Source of the DNA: a virus
DNA: 20,901 nt
IMG/VR virus record: IMGVR_UViG_3300030104_002186
Location: 1-20,901 of that record
Reading direction: 5' to 3' (one strand)
In this document: positions 7,185 through 15,551 of the stretch, one piece after another
Position numbering within the stretch: position 1 is the first letter of the stretch
Layout: the number at the start of each line of letters is the position of its first letter
The notes under the pieces: model-generated
Database searches by the model: none
What the model saw: the letters and a program-made list of their open reading frames with translations, nothing else
Told to the model about the DNA's origin: nothing
Made by a program: the position numbers and the translations under genes

Positions 7185-10100
7185 AATAACGATACTCTAT
7201 TTTGTAATTGTATATTAGTTGAATTTTGATATAAAGCCCAATCTGTGTCTAATGGTATAGCAATACTAGGTATTACTTGTATATGAAAATCTACTGTTAA
7301 AACCCACGCCCTTTGTGTATTAGCCCCACCATTTGCTAAGCCAAATAAAACTCTATTTTCTTGTCCTGCTGTAGTGTCTAAAGTAATACTCATATAACTT
7401 CTCACACTACCATCTGCAATACCAAAGTCTTGCACACCCCCTGCTGTTCCTATTTGTGTTCCTGTACCTTTAATCATTTTAAAAGCAGTATGATAACCAA
7501 ATGCTTCCGTAGTACCAATAGGAAAAGTAGCGCTTGTGCCACCAACTACTGTATTAATTCCATTCACTTTAATTATTACATTACTATTGTCAGGTAATGA
7601 TAAACTAGGATATTTGTCTGAACCCTTAGGGTAAGCATAAGCTGTTGTGTTTCCCAAAGTTTGACCTATTAAAACCATTCTATGGCTTTCACCCCTAATT
7701 TGTATTCTATCACCTGTCTCTGTTTGATATTTAATAGATATATCATCATTTATAAGAGGCATTATAGGTACACTCGTTTTTGTTTTTCCGCTACCTACTG
7801 AAAAATTGTTAAACTTAGAAACTAAAGCCTGTGAAGCAATTCCTTTGTAACCACCTATATCTCTAATATTAGTATTGCTAGATAAAATTCTTCTGCTAAT
7901 AGGTTTACTTCCTTGATATGCTTTACAAGGTAATTCACCATTAGTATATCCATTAGCTACCGCCGCAGCAGCAAAACTTATATCAGCTGTTCCCCCTCTA
8001 CTATGGCAACAATCTACGGGGGCAAATATAACAGGTGTTGTGCAATCTGTATCTGTATTTGGGCACCAATAAATATAAAGGTCATTATATAATTCTGTGC
8101 CTGAAGCAGACCACCCGCATTCTGATCCAATTAAAGTATCTACAATTTTTAGCAAAGTTACTTTTGTTGATGCTTTTACACCTACCTGATAATTATGTAT
8201 TTTTAAAATTCTCCAATAAGAATCTTTTATAAAAATTTCATCATTAAAATCAAAATTAAAAATATCAACTTCATTCAAATTCAAATAGCAATCCATTAAT
8301 CGAGATTCGGGGTGATGCAAACTTGTCAAATATTGATGCCAATAATATCCATATAAACAATAACCCCAATTGCTCGGTGTTGTTTCCACCCAATTAAAAA
8401 CTTCTAAATCAGGAACAACAGGTGTCGCCCAAGAATCCCAATATAAAGATTTTGTTGTAGGTGTAATAAAAGCTGTGTCAGTGGTAGCATTAGGCGTTAA
8501 TTCATAAGGACTGCATAAAGGGTAATTAGTAAAAGAAAATGCCGTCCAACCTACTAATGCAGTAAATGCATGCATATATATTGTTCTTGCTTCACCTTCG
8601 TCTTTTATGTCAGTAGGTGTTCCATTATACCAAAACAATTTAGGTTGAGTATGAGCACTTGTTATTTCAACATTATCATCATTAATTTCGTAACTAAACT
8701 CATATTGTATTGCAACATTATCAAGTTTATTGCCCCACAAATCCATAGTTTGATAGCCATTTTGAGAGTTTGGGGTTTTAAGAATCTGACCATTAATATA
8801 AGGTGAGAACATTGGGCTATTCTTTAGCTCTCCCTTAGCCCATTTATTATTAGTTTCAGTAATTTCTAATCGTCCATAAACATTAGCCCAAGCATGTTGC
8901 TCTTTGATTTCTTTATTCATCAAATCCTCATCTTCTTTGTCTGTAAAAAATATCCGTTCTTTTTGTAATGAGCTTGTATCTGTTACAATTTGCTCTTTTG
9001 ATAAATCCAATTTATCAGTCCAATATCTTATTGTTCCACTTCCTAAATAAGTATCATAAGGTTCAATTATTATATTAGAAGGGTTGTTAGGGTTTTGAGT
9101 AACTATTAGATTAAATCTTTGAATTAAATCTTTGAAAAAATCTTTTTGCTTTAAATCGGGGTCAATACAAGCAGGAACATTAATTACAGAATCATAATTT
9201 TCTAAATCATAACCATCATAATTCATCTTTATATAAGTGCTTAAGCACTCTATAGTACCTGTGGGGTTAGAATTATAAATTGAACTATATCCTGTGCACC
9301 ACATAGGTGGATCATCAAAAACATCAGCATTACAATTACACGGCAAGCCCAACGACAAAGCACAATTTGCTCCAGTTTGAAAATACCAGTTATAAACAGT
9401 AACTCTAATTCTAAATCTATTTCCAACATTAAGATCAGTTATATCAATATTAGGGCTTAATTCATTATAGCCATTGTCATTATTAGAATCAATTGTGCCC
9501 TCATGCTCTGCATAGATTACTTCATTCCCTGTAAGAGGGTTTATAGCTAGCTCTCCATTTGCTTTTACTTTTACTAATTCATATCTAATTCTAAAGCCGT
9601 AATTATTTTCCATAAATGCTGGATTACATAAACGAGCCTTTTTGCGATAACTTCTAGACTTAATGTTTAAACTTGTTTGTGTAGGGTGTAGTTTTCTAAA
9701 AAAATTTAAACTCGCATTATAACACCCGCTATCATCTACCCCCACTGTATCAGGTTCAAGATAATATTGTAAAACATTTTGGTCATCACAATTATTTATC
9801 CATGCACCCCCAGAAACAAGGTTATCTTCAGTTCCAAAAATTCCCCAACTTGAATCTTCTGCATAACCCACAATGCATTGCCCTGGTGCTACTACTGTAG
9901 TTGTTCCTGATATAACAGGCGGTAGAGCATCTTCTAAGTGACCACCTGTTGTCATAAAGATTTTACTAAAATACTCACTATCTATAAAAGCAGATGTATA
10001 TGATAATCCATTTTTTCCTAAAATGATTTTAATCATTTCTTTAATCTGAATAGCAGGTCTAAATTGTGTAATATCAACTAATGTATCAGGTTCATCATCA

Positions 10101-10750
10101 ACATCAATATCATCTTGTTGTAAATTTAAATATTGATTAACATTTGATTGATAATAGAACTGTGGTTTAGTTGCACTAAAGGGGTACATTACTTTTTGAA
10201 TATCGTGATCAGGGTCTTTTAATGATACTTCATCTGCATTTTCAAAATCACTGCTAGAACCATCCCAGCTATTTTTCATTTGTGTTACATTAAACCTGTG
10301 ATTTAATGATGTATTCCACGAATCACCATCAATGCTTAAAAATGCATCCCTTAAAGATTCATCACCAATAAGAGAAAATAAAGTTGATATTTTAGAAAAT
10401 AAAACTACTTCATAATATTGTGCTTTTTGATAAACATTTCTTAATTGTAAAGTTCCATCAAACTGCGAAACAGTTCCAACATAGATACTAGCATCAAATT
10501 CTTTTTTAGTATCAAATACTAATGTGTCTAAATTTACATTGTACCAATCTTGAAAAAATTGGTTGTTTTTATTTGTAAAAGGTAATTTAAATGTTTGACT
10601 AAAACTGCCCTTTTTTTTGTCGGGATTTTTAACATCATCAAACTGATAATTCAAACTTATATTAGGTTCTGTTAATAACTCTAATTCATAAGTTGATTCC
10701 ACTGTAGCACTTGTAGTAGCTTTTCTATATGCAATGAGTCTTACTTTCAT
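7175..10750 (-). CDS. Large tail protein (hub/baseplate candidate) with a C-terminal extra domain
   Basis: At 1191 residues this is the largest gene of the window. Its N-terminus contains 'NYQFDDVKNPDKKKGSFSQT', 'FKLPFTNKNNQFFQDWYNVN' and 'FDASIYVGTVSQFDGTLQLR', a set of motifs I recognise from large tail proteins of Bacteroidota phages; these sit where distal-tail/hub proteins are found in other siphophages. The central part is rich in Tyr, Trp, Asn and Cys. The shared core seems to end near residue 870 (IFIKDSYWRILKIHNYQVGV, KVTLLKIVDT), after which about 320 residues follow with a different, Gly/Thr/Ala-rich beta composition (RGGTADISFAAAAV, TAYAYPKGSDKYP, GGTSATFPIGTTEA, GTGTQIGTAGGVQDFG), perhaps a receptor-binding or fibre-type domain. 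The start overlaps the upstream stop by 1 nt (TAATG). Confidence 0.75.
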   Translation of the reverse strand: MKVRLIAYRKATTSATVESTYELELLTEPNISLNYQFDDVKNPDKKKGSFSQTFKLPFTNKNNQFFQDWYNVNLDTLVFDTKKEFDASIYVGTVSQFDGTLQLRNVYQKAQYYEVVLFSKISTLFSLIGDESLRDAFLSIDGDSWNTSLNHRFNVTQMKNSWDGSSSDFENADEVSLKDPDHDIQKVMYPFSATKPQFYYQSNVNQYLNLQQDDIDVDDEPDTLVDITQFRPAIQIKEMIKIILGKNGLSYTSAFIDSEYFSKIFMTTGGHLEDALPPVISGTTTVVAPGQCIVGYAEDSSWGIFGTEDNLVSGGAWINNCDDQNVLQYYLEPDTVGVDDSGCYNASLNFFRKLHPTQTSLNIKSRSYRKKARLCNPAFMENNYGFRIRYELVKVKANGELAINPLTGNEVIYAEHEGTIDSNNDNGYNELSPNIDITDLNVGNRFRIRVTVYNWYFQTGANCALSLGLPCNCNADVFDDPPMWCTGYSSIYNSNPTGTIECLSTYIKMNYDGYDLENYDSVINVPACIDPDLKQKDFFKDLIQRFNLIVTQNPNNPSNIIIEPYDTYLGSGTIRYWTDKLDLSKEQIVTDTSSLQKERIFFTDKEDEDLMNKEIKEQHAWANVYGRLEITETNNKWAKGELKNSPMFSPYINGQILKTPNSQNGYQTMDLWGNKLDNVAIQYEFSYEINDDNVEITSAHTQPKLFWYNGTPTDIKDEGEARTIYMHAFTALVGWTAFSFTNYPLCSPYELTPNATTDTAFITPTTKSLYWDSWATPVVPDLEVFNWVETTPSNWGYCLYGYYWHQYLTSLHHPESRLMDCYLNLNEVDIFNFDFNDEIFIKDSYWRILKIHNYQVGVKASTKVTLLKIVDTLIGSECGWSASGTELYNDLYIYWCPNTDTDCTTPVIFAPVDCCHSRGGTADISFAAAAVANGYTNGELPCKAYQGSKPISRRILSSNTNIRDIGGYKGIASQALVSKFNNFSVGSGKTKTSVPIMPLINDDISIKYQTETGDRIQIRGESHRMVLIGQTLGNTTAYAYPKGSDKYPSLSLPDNSNVIIKVNGINTVVGGTSATFPIGTTEAFGYHTAFKMIKGTGTQIGTAGGVQDFGIADGSVRSYMSITLDTTAGQENRVLFGLANGGANTQRAWVLTVDFHIQVIPSIAIPLDTDWALYQNSTNIQLQNRVSLLWN

Positions 10751-12234
10751 TAACTATTTGTATTATAAGGATTAGCATATTCAATTTTAAAAGTATATTG
10801 AATTTGTAATTTATCATTAGCAGTAGTTTTTCTGACTATACTTTTATCTGTAATCATTACGGGAACAGTAAAGGTAGTGTCTGCATTTTGAATAATATTT
10901 ACATTTGTAGACATTAATAAACTTTCCATTAATTCCACTTGATCCTCACTTATCCAATCTGTATTAATTGTTTCCTTTAATATAGCCGTTGTTTGTCTTG
11001 TCCTTTTTCCTCTACCAAAATTATCATAAGAATATATATCGCTATTAAAATTTCCTAACATTGTTTCATATTCATTTCTCGCAACTTCTAATGTTTGTGT
11101 AGATTTCATTTTGAAATTAAAGTAATCATAACATCCCTTGCTATTTCTCCATCCTAATCTCCTGACCTTAAACCCTTTGCAACTGCCATCTTCTAATATA
11201 AAATAATAAGGTGTTGTAGTATAGCCTGTATTATCATCAGCAGCTTCTGAACCTCTTATACTATAATAAGCATATCCACTAAAATTAGATGGTCTTGCCC
11301 CACCAACAACAGGCGACTCTCCTTCTTTTTGAGCAGGTACATCTTCTGCTTCTTCTAAATTTTTAGGCCCACATCCAAAATACAATAATCTTCTTGAATT
11401 TTTATTGTCTATTCCTGTTGCTGTATCATCAGCAGGGTTAGCACCCCCTGTAGATATAGCATTTTCAATATACCATTTACCATTTACTTTTGTTCCATCT
11501 GCCTCATAATAAACTATTTCAAAGTATTTGCATTCACTACCAAAATTTGTTTTGTCATTTAAAAAACCTATTGTATGATAATCGTCTGACCTCAGATAAT
11601 TAACAAACTGTTTACTTCCTGATGCTATGCTACTTGTTTTTACTGAATCAGTTAACATAAATTCATCTGAGCTACTAGATGTGTAATTTTCAAATGCGCC
11701 TCCTTGAAAATCGTCTGTGCCTCGCCCATCTTCTAACGGTAGTGAAGCTGCAATATAAAATCTTGTGTCATCGTGATTTGGTGTTGCTTTTTCTTCTGGT
11801 GAATTTGTAGCTAGTGATGCATATTCAACAGTTCCCTTCACATATACTTGCAAAATTTGATTATTGTTTTCACTAAATATATAGTCCTCGTTATTTTTTC
11901 CTAATGTATGAATTGACTTTGTTGGTTCTTTAGCATCTGCAATAGTATCTTCTAATTGAGAATTTACAATATTTCTCATATCAAATATAGCAGTGGCTTT
12001 ATCTCCTGAAACATCAGTCGGATTTCCATTTCTTCTTTGTTTTAATTTAGCTATTAATGTTCCTGATGTACTTGCTCCTAAATAAACCGATAATATTATT
12101 TTAAAATAAAATAATCCCGATATATCATCAACGTGAACTGTATAAGGCACTATTGGTGTCCAATTTGTTATTACAGGTGTTTTGTCTGATGTTCCTACTG
12201 GTTCTTGCGGAAATGTCATTGATCCTATAGCCAT
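10750..12234 (-). CDS. Tail protein, baseplate/distal-tail candidate
   Basis: A 494-residue soluble protein starting MAIGSMTFPQEPVG at 12234, one base after the upstream gene's stop. The N-terminal region 'YFKIILSVYLGASTSGTLIA' with 'KLKQRRNG' and 'AIFDMRNIVNSQLED' looks like a fibronectin-like or beta-sandwich module. The 'KGFKVRRLGWRNSKGCYDYF' segment followed by 'KSTQTLEVARNEYE', 'YSYDNFGRGKRTRQT' and 'TDWISEDQVELMESLL' is characteristic of large tail proteins of Bacteroidota phages that lie directly before the hub-type gene, as here. Precise role (distal tail, sheath-initiator-like or other) cannot be told from sequence. Asp/Ser-rich loops (EEKATPNHDD, SSSSDE) suggest exposed surface segments. 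Confidence 0.7.
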   Translation of the reverse strand: MAIGSMTFPQEPVGTSDKTPVITNWTPIVPYTVHVDDISGLFYFKIILSVYLGASTSGTLIAKLKQRRNGNPTDVSGDKATAIFDMRNIVNSQLEDTIADAKEPTKSIHTLGKNNEDYIFSENNNQILQVYVKGTVEYASLATNSPEEKATPNHDDTRFYIAASLPLEDGRGTDDFQGGAFENYTSSSSDEFMLTDSVKTSSIASGSKQFVNYLRSDDYHTIGFLNDKTNFGSECKYFEIVYYEADGTKVNGKWYIENAISTGGANPADDTATGIDNKNSRRLLYFGCGPKNLEEAEDVPAQKEGESPVVGGARPSNFSGYAYYSIRGSEAADDNTGYTTTPYYFILEDGSCKGFKVRRLGWRNSKGCYDYFNFKMKSTQTLEVARNEYETMLGNFNSDIYSYDNFGRGKRTRQTTAILKETINTDWISEDQVELMESLLMSTNVNIIQNADTTFTVPVMITDKSIVRKTTANDKLQIQYTFKIEYANPYNTNS

Positions 12235-12235
12235 A

Positions 12236-12790
12236 TTATTTTCCTATTATAATTTCTAATTCTTTATCTAAATCCTTCCCAAATGCATTTAATATAGCAT
12301 CTGTTTGTTTGTTTAATTCGCTTTTAAATGGTCTGCTAAAAAACTGTGTTCTTGTTAATCCTCTTTGATATATTGCTCTTTGTATTAAAAAACCTAAACT
12401 TTTATTAGTTATAAATTTTCCTGTTTCTTTATTTCTTCCTTTTATTCCTTTTTTTTTAATCCACTTTTGTATTGCACTTGTAAACTGTGGCCATTTACCT
12501 TTATACTTACCGCTACCAAATCTAAAAGGACTACCTTGCCCCCTCATTCTACCACTGCCCTTAAAACCACCTGCACCTTTAACACCTTCATCAACAAACG
12601 CCCAATAATCATCTGCTTTACCAAATTCAAATTCTAATGTTACACTATTTTTTGATGCTGTAACTAAATAATCAAAATCATTGTATAGTGTTCCACCTGC
12701 TTTTTTTTCCTTGTTAAGAATGTTTTTACCGTCCTTGACAACATTACCGCCAAGTTTCTGCATTGCTTGTATAGTATTTTTAAATTCCAT
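12236..12790 (-). CDS. Tail-completion/HK97 gp10-like protein candidate
   Basis: A 184-residue very basic protein. ATG at 12790 (MEFKNTIQAM) is preferred to the longer open frame because it sits in a TAATG overlap with the upstream stop; the ten residues further upstream (from 12820) run inside the upstream gene. The central 'YWAFVDEGVKGAGGFKGSGR' with 'SPFRFGSGKYKGKWPQFTSA', 'IQKWIKKKGIKG' and 'TGKFITNKSLGFLIQRAIYQ' is typical of a Bacteroidota phage family placed between tail chaperone and tail-tip genes. The 'F-V-D-E-G' element is also found in HK97 gp10-type tail-completion proteins, so that is the best guess. No membrane segment. Confidence 0.6.
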   Translation of the reverse strand: MEFKNTIQAMQKLGGNVVKDGKNILNKEKKAGGTLYNDFDYLVTASKNSVTLEFEFGKADDYWAFVDEGVKGAGGFKGSGRMRGQGSPFRFGSGKYKGKWPQFTSAIQKWIKKKGIKGRNKETGKFITNKSLGFLIQRAIYQRGLTRTQFFSRPFKSELNKQTDAILNAFGKDLDKELEIIIGK

Positions 12791-13284
12791 TAGCTGTTTG
12801 GGTTTACGGGTACAATGCAAAGATTGTTTTTGTTATTAACTTGCATACTTATTGTAGCTGACCATCCTGTTAAAAGATTATCAAATCTAGCTGTAAATGG
12901 TTCACAAGATATTGGAAGGTCTAATATAACTTCATCATCAACCCAACTTGTAGAATATAGGTTTTGATGAAACTCATTTATTACATCTTGCAGTATTTGT
13001 AGGTTTTCACTCAATGTATCTAATCTTCCTAATCTTTCATTGTTAGGTGCATCACCAACAATTTGGTCATTTATCATATCTAAAACATAAAGTGTAAAAG
13101 TATAAGTTAATGCACCTTTATCTACTGTTGCTGTTCCTGGCTCTGCATATAGGATAACGTAATCTTCTACACCAAGTTTGTTTATATCCACTTCGTCCAT
13201 AAAACCACTGTGAAAACTTTTAATTATTGTATGTTCTTTAGCTATTGTTTCTAAAAATCCTACTGCGTTTCTAAAAGTTATCAT
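12790..13284 (-). CDS. Minor tail / head-tail joining protein candidate
   Basis: A 164-residue acidic protein starting MITFRNAVGFLETIAKEHTI at 13284. The open frame extends upstream to 13335, but the ATG at 13284 is preferred: it lies 14 nt inside the end of the frameshifted chaperone frame and matches the expected family start ('M-I-T-F-+-x-A-[IV]-x-F-L'). Further features are 'HSGFMDEVDINKLGVEDYVI', 'ALTYTFTLYVLDMINDQ', 'RLDTLSENLQILQDVI' and a 'PFTARFDNLLTGWSATISMQ' beta C-terminus. This architecture recurs in Bacteroidota phages next to the gp10-like gene, and may be the analogue of tail-terminator proteins. Function is inferred from position. Confidence 0.62.
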   Translation of the reverse strand: MITFRNAVGFLETIAKEHTIIKSFHSGFMDEVDINKLGVEDYVILYAEPGTATVDKGALTYTFTLYVLDMINDQIVGDAPNNERLGRLDTLSENLQILQDVINEFHQNLYSTSWVDDEVILDLPISCEPFTARFDNLLTGWSATISMQVNNKNNLCIVPVNPNS

Positions 13285-13516
13285 AGTTATTCTTTTGTTT
13301 GTTATTAAAATCCATTGTATAAGACAAATATGCAAACACCTCTAAAATAGGTAGTCTTGTAATTTTACTTATGTTGAGTATATTATCGTTACTCAATGAA
13401 AACAAAACATTGTACCAGCCCCATTTGCTTTGCAAACTTATACCTTTTGTGCTTTCATTTCCTGTGCTTTCAAATAATTGTGCGAAATCCAAGCTAATTC
13501 TTTTCCTAAAGTCAAA
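13271..13516 (-). CDS. Downstream frame of the tail assembly chaperone, expressed by -1 frameshift
   Basis: This frame continues the chaperone after a -1 shift at the T9 run (13522-13514) and ends in TAA at 13273-13271. It adds 81 residues (FDFRKRISLDFAQLFESTGN, 'LQSKWGWYNVLFSLSNDNIL', 'ISKITRLPILEVFAYLSYTM'), giving a predicted 250-residue fusion. The frame has no ATG before its last 15 codons: the only upstream initiation possibility is a TTG at 13555, inside the chaperone gene, so independent expression is unlikely. 'W-G-W-Y-[NG]-[VI]-[LI]' followed by 'L...+I+.+..+..LPI.EV+.YL.+..D' is the kind of domain that follows the frameshift in lambda gpG-gpT-type tail chaperones. It overlaps the next gene by 14 nt. 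Confidence 0.7.
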   Translation of the reverse strand, partial: FDFRKRISLDFAQLFESTGNESTKGISLQSKWGWYNVLFSLSNDNILNISKITRLPILEVFAYLSYTMDFNNKQKNNYDNF

Positions 13517-14022
13517 AAAAAACCTAGACTGTTTAATGCAATATCCATAGGGCAATCTTTAAATAGTTCTTCTTTAAATTCATCAGGGTTATAATCCTCA
13601 ATAGCATATCTCTCATTCCTTTTAAAAGTAATTTTCCTATATAGTATTGACATAATAATATGCAAGTTTTTAATTGGTTCTTTACAATATGTTTCAAGAT
13701 CAATATATTCCCCCGTTGTTATTTTAGAAAGATTAGGCACAAAACCATATTCTTCTTTTTTAAACATAAACTTTTTTTTAAAATCTTTTTTGTCAGGCTC
13801 TGTGTCAACTAATTGCTTTATAATTTTTATAATATCTACCAAATCAGCATAGCTCATTTTTCTAACTATTTGAGGTGTAGTATTACATAATAACGCAATA
13901 CTTTTAACTATTTTATTTTTCTCGCTTTCTTTGCTCTCCTGTGTTTTAATGTATTCCTGATATGTTCTAATATTTATATCTGACCAGTGGTCAGGTATTA
14001 AAAGTTTAATGTCCTTCATCAT
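13438..14022 (-). CDS. Tail assembly chaperone (lambda gpG-like frame)
   Basis: A 194-residue helical, charged protein with ATG at 14022 (a second ATG follows at once: MMKDIKLLIPDHWSDI). It lies directly after terminase and, through small genes, upstream of the tape measure. 'DHWSDINIRTYQEYIKTQES', 'IALLCNTTPQIVRKMSYADL' and 'YGFVPNLSKITTGEYIDLET' are recurrent in an uncharacterised family of Bacteroidota phages at this spot. A T9 run encoding G167-F168-F169-L170 makes a perfect slippery heptamer, and the -1 frame continues for 81 more codons. That arrangement is the hallmark of tail assembly chaperones such as lambda G/GT. Without the shift the protein ends KAQEMKAQKV. The 12-mer TTTTATACTTAT sits only 2 nt before the first ATG. 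Confidence 0.72.
   Translation of the reverse strand: MMKDIKLLIPDHWSDINIRTYQEYIKTQESKESEKNKIVKSIALLCNTTPQIVRKMSYADLVDIIKIIKQLVDTEPDKKDFKKKFMFKKEEYGFVPNLSKITTGEYIDLETYCKEPIKNLHIIMSILYRKITFKRNERYAIEDYNPDEFKEELFKDCPMDIALNSLGFFLTLGKELAWISHNYLKAQEMKAQKV
13516..13522 (-). promoter_or_regulatory. -1 ribosomal frameshift slippery heptamer T-TTT-TTT
   Basis: Read leftward in the chaperone frame the codons are GGT TTT TTT TTG, so T-TTT-TTT fits the X-XXY-YYZ rule for -1 slippage exactly. Re-reading base 13516 continues as TTT GAC TTT AGG into an 81-codon frame. Only nine T are present; I saw no convincing pseudoknot just downstream by eye. Confidence 0.68.
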
Positions 14023-14024
14023 TA

Positions 14025-14036
14025 ATAAGTATAAAA
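14025..14036 (-). promoter_or_regulatory. TTTTATACTTAT element, copy 4
   Basis: Leftward-strand TTTTATACTTAT in the 31-nt gap between terL and the tail chaperone, ending 2 nt before the first ATG (5 nt before the second). It shares four more bases, TAAC, directly upstream with copy 1 (TAACTTTTATACTTAT). The very short distance to the start codon argues against a simple -10 box here unless initiation uses a leaderless transcript. Confidence 0.45.
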
Positions 14037-14053
14037 GTTAATAATTTGTTTTT

Positions 14054-15211
14054 TTACAATATATAGTATTTGCCACTATGATTAACACTAAGTTTATTTA
14101 AACACAAATAACGTGTTGCATCAATTAAATGGTCATTGACTTTTACGGGCGTATTAAGAACATCACCATTTTTGTCTGTTGCCCATTTATATCCTCTAAA
14201 CTCTTTGATTGCATTTAAACTATCTTTAGTTATATGCAACTTATATCTTCTCATTATATCTATGCCTAAATGTATTCCTGCACCTTTCTTAGCAGGTTTT
14301 ATGTTAAATCCTTGCCTGTATATTTCTTCAATAGATTTAGGTTCTGCTGAATCGCCTATTATTTCTGATTGTCTATCTATTCTAAATTCCTTTAGCTTAT
14401 TTGCTAGGTCAGTATTAGTCAATCTCTTTTCATATAACATCTCTTTGATATATAAATTATCATCTGATTGATATACTGCCACTAATGCTGTTGGTGAATT
14501 AGTAAAGCCGAAATCTAATCCATAGCCGATTAATTTTCCTTGCACTTCATCTGTCAATTGAAAATTTCTAAAAATCGCAGTTTGTATATTACCGACATTT
14601 CCAAGACCATAAACTTCCCAATACTCAGGGTCTATTTCTTTAAGTCTTTCTATCTCTGCAATAGTGTCTTTACCAAGAAAAGGATTAGCTAAATATGTTG
14701 ATTTAATAAATGTGCAATCATCTCTTGTTAATACTTTGTCATATATCCAAGAATAAGGATCAGAAGGATTATAGTCTAAATATATTTGTTCAGTACATCT
14801 GAAAATAATTTGCTGATAATCTTCGTAGGTAAATTCTGTTGCCTCATTAAGCCAAGCATAATTTCTTTTTCTACCTTTTAATTTTTCGGGGTTATCGACT
14901 GATAAAAATTCTATTGTACAATTATTTAACAAATAAGATAAGTCTGATTTATTGTGATTGTCTTGTGTATATAAATCAAGGTCTTTTAAGATGTTTATAA
15001 AATCACGATATACACTACCCTTACACGCAGGTAATGTTTTACGAATAATACTAAATACTTTGCCTGGCTCTTGTAATGCTTTTACAATAATCATTTGACA
15101 AAGCGAATAGGTCTTAGAGCTTCTAGTCCCCCCCTGAAGACAAGTCACTCTGCTTTTAGACCCATACGCCTTGTGAAATACATTTGTAGTATTAATCTTT
15201 ATTTGTGTCAA
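14054..15211 (-). CDS. terL: Terminase large subunit, PBSX/Terminase_3 type
   Basis: A 385-residue DNA-packaging motor. The ATPase half has a deviant Walker A, GGTRSSKT (residues 27-34), and Walker B 'YAWLNEATEF' with Glu123; 'LDYNPSDPYSWIYDKVL' follows. The nuclease half has 'YGLDFGFTNSPTALVAV' with Asp233, 'IIGDSAEPKSIEEI' with Asp287 and 'NDHLIDATRYL' with Asp360/Asp364, which form the RNase H-like metal site. All catalytic residues are present. Total length is slightly short but complete for the PBSX-type family. It overlaps the small subunit by 20 nt, as usual for coupled terS-terL. The clear match makes this the anchor for the phage call. Confidence 0.95.
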   Translation of the reverse strand: MTQIKINTTNVFHKAYGSKSRVTCLQGGTRSSKTYSLCQMIIVKALQEPGKVFSIIRKTLPACKGSVYRDFINILKDLDLYTQDNHNKSDLSYLLNNCTIEFLSVDNPEKLKGRKRNYAWLNEATEFTYEDYQQIIFRCTEQIYLDYNPSDPYSWIYDKVLTRDDCTFIKSTYLANPFLGKDTIAEIERLKEIDPEYWEVYGLGNVGNIQTAIFRNFQLTDEVQGKLIGYGLDFGFTNSPTALVAVYQSDDNLYIKEMLYEKRLTNTDLANKLKEFRIDRQSEIIGDSAEPKSIEEIYRQGFNIKPAKKGAGIHLGIDIMRRYKLHITKDSLNAIKEFRGYKWATDKNGDVLNTPVKVNDHLIDATRYLCLNKLSVNHSGKYYIL

Positions 15212-15551
15212 ACACTTCTATTTTTATATCTGTAATTGATTTACCACCACTTGTAACATCCAATTCAGACTTTTCAGTATATCCTCTGCTCTTGCCTTTA
15301 GTCTTTAAAAAGAATATAGTCGCTGCTGTTGAGTTATCTTGAATCTGTTGATGTAATTGGCTTTCTGCAAAGTCTAGTGCAACATTCTCAATCTCTTGAA
15401 CTTGCTGTCTAAATTCTTCATCATCTTTAAGCCATTTGTAATATGTGCTTCTAGGAATATCAGCTTTTTTACAAGCTATTGTTACTACCCCTAAACTCTT
15501 TTCTAATGCCTTTAATAGCGTTTCTTTTTTAATGTGTCTACTTTTGTTCAT
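15192..15551 (-). CDS. terS: Terminase small subunit
   Basis: A 119-residue DNA-recognition subunit. The N-terminal helix-turn-helix (LLKALEKSLGVVTIACKKAD then IPRSTYYKWLKDDEEF, about 12-48) matches the homeodomain-like HTH of phage terminase small subunits. It is followed by the oligomerisation helices (QEIENVALDFAESQLHQQIQ) and the recurrent 'STAATIFFLKTKGKSRGYTE' segment seen in this family, then a short acidic tail (VFDTNKD). Start overlaps the ParB-like stop by 4 nt (ATGA) and the C-terminus overlaps terL by 20 nt, so ParB-like, TerS and TerL are one coupled set. Confidence 0.9.
   Translation of the reverse strand: MNKSRHIKKETLLKALEKSLGVVTIACKKADIPRSTYYKWLKDDEEFRQQVQEIENVALDFAESQLHQQIQDNSTAATIFFLKTKGKSRGYTEKSELDVTSGGKSITDIKIEVFDTNKD

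Noticed and set aside
13285-13335. Longer N-terminus for the gene at 12790-13284
   Set aside because: The upstream part lies within the end of the chaperone's -1 frame, and the family-type start MITF is at 13284.
13517-13555. TTG at 13555 as an independent start of the downstream chaperone frame
   Set aside because: It lies inside the chaperone gene with no leader, and the T-TTT-TTT heptamer gives a simpler way into the frame.
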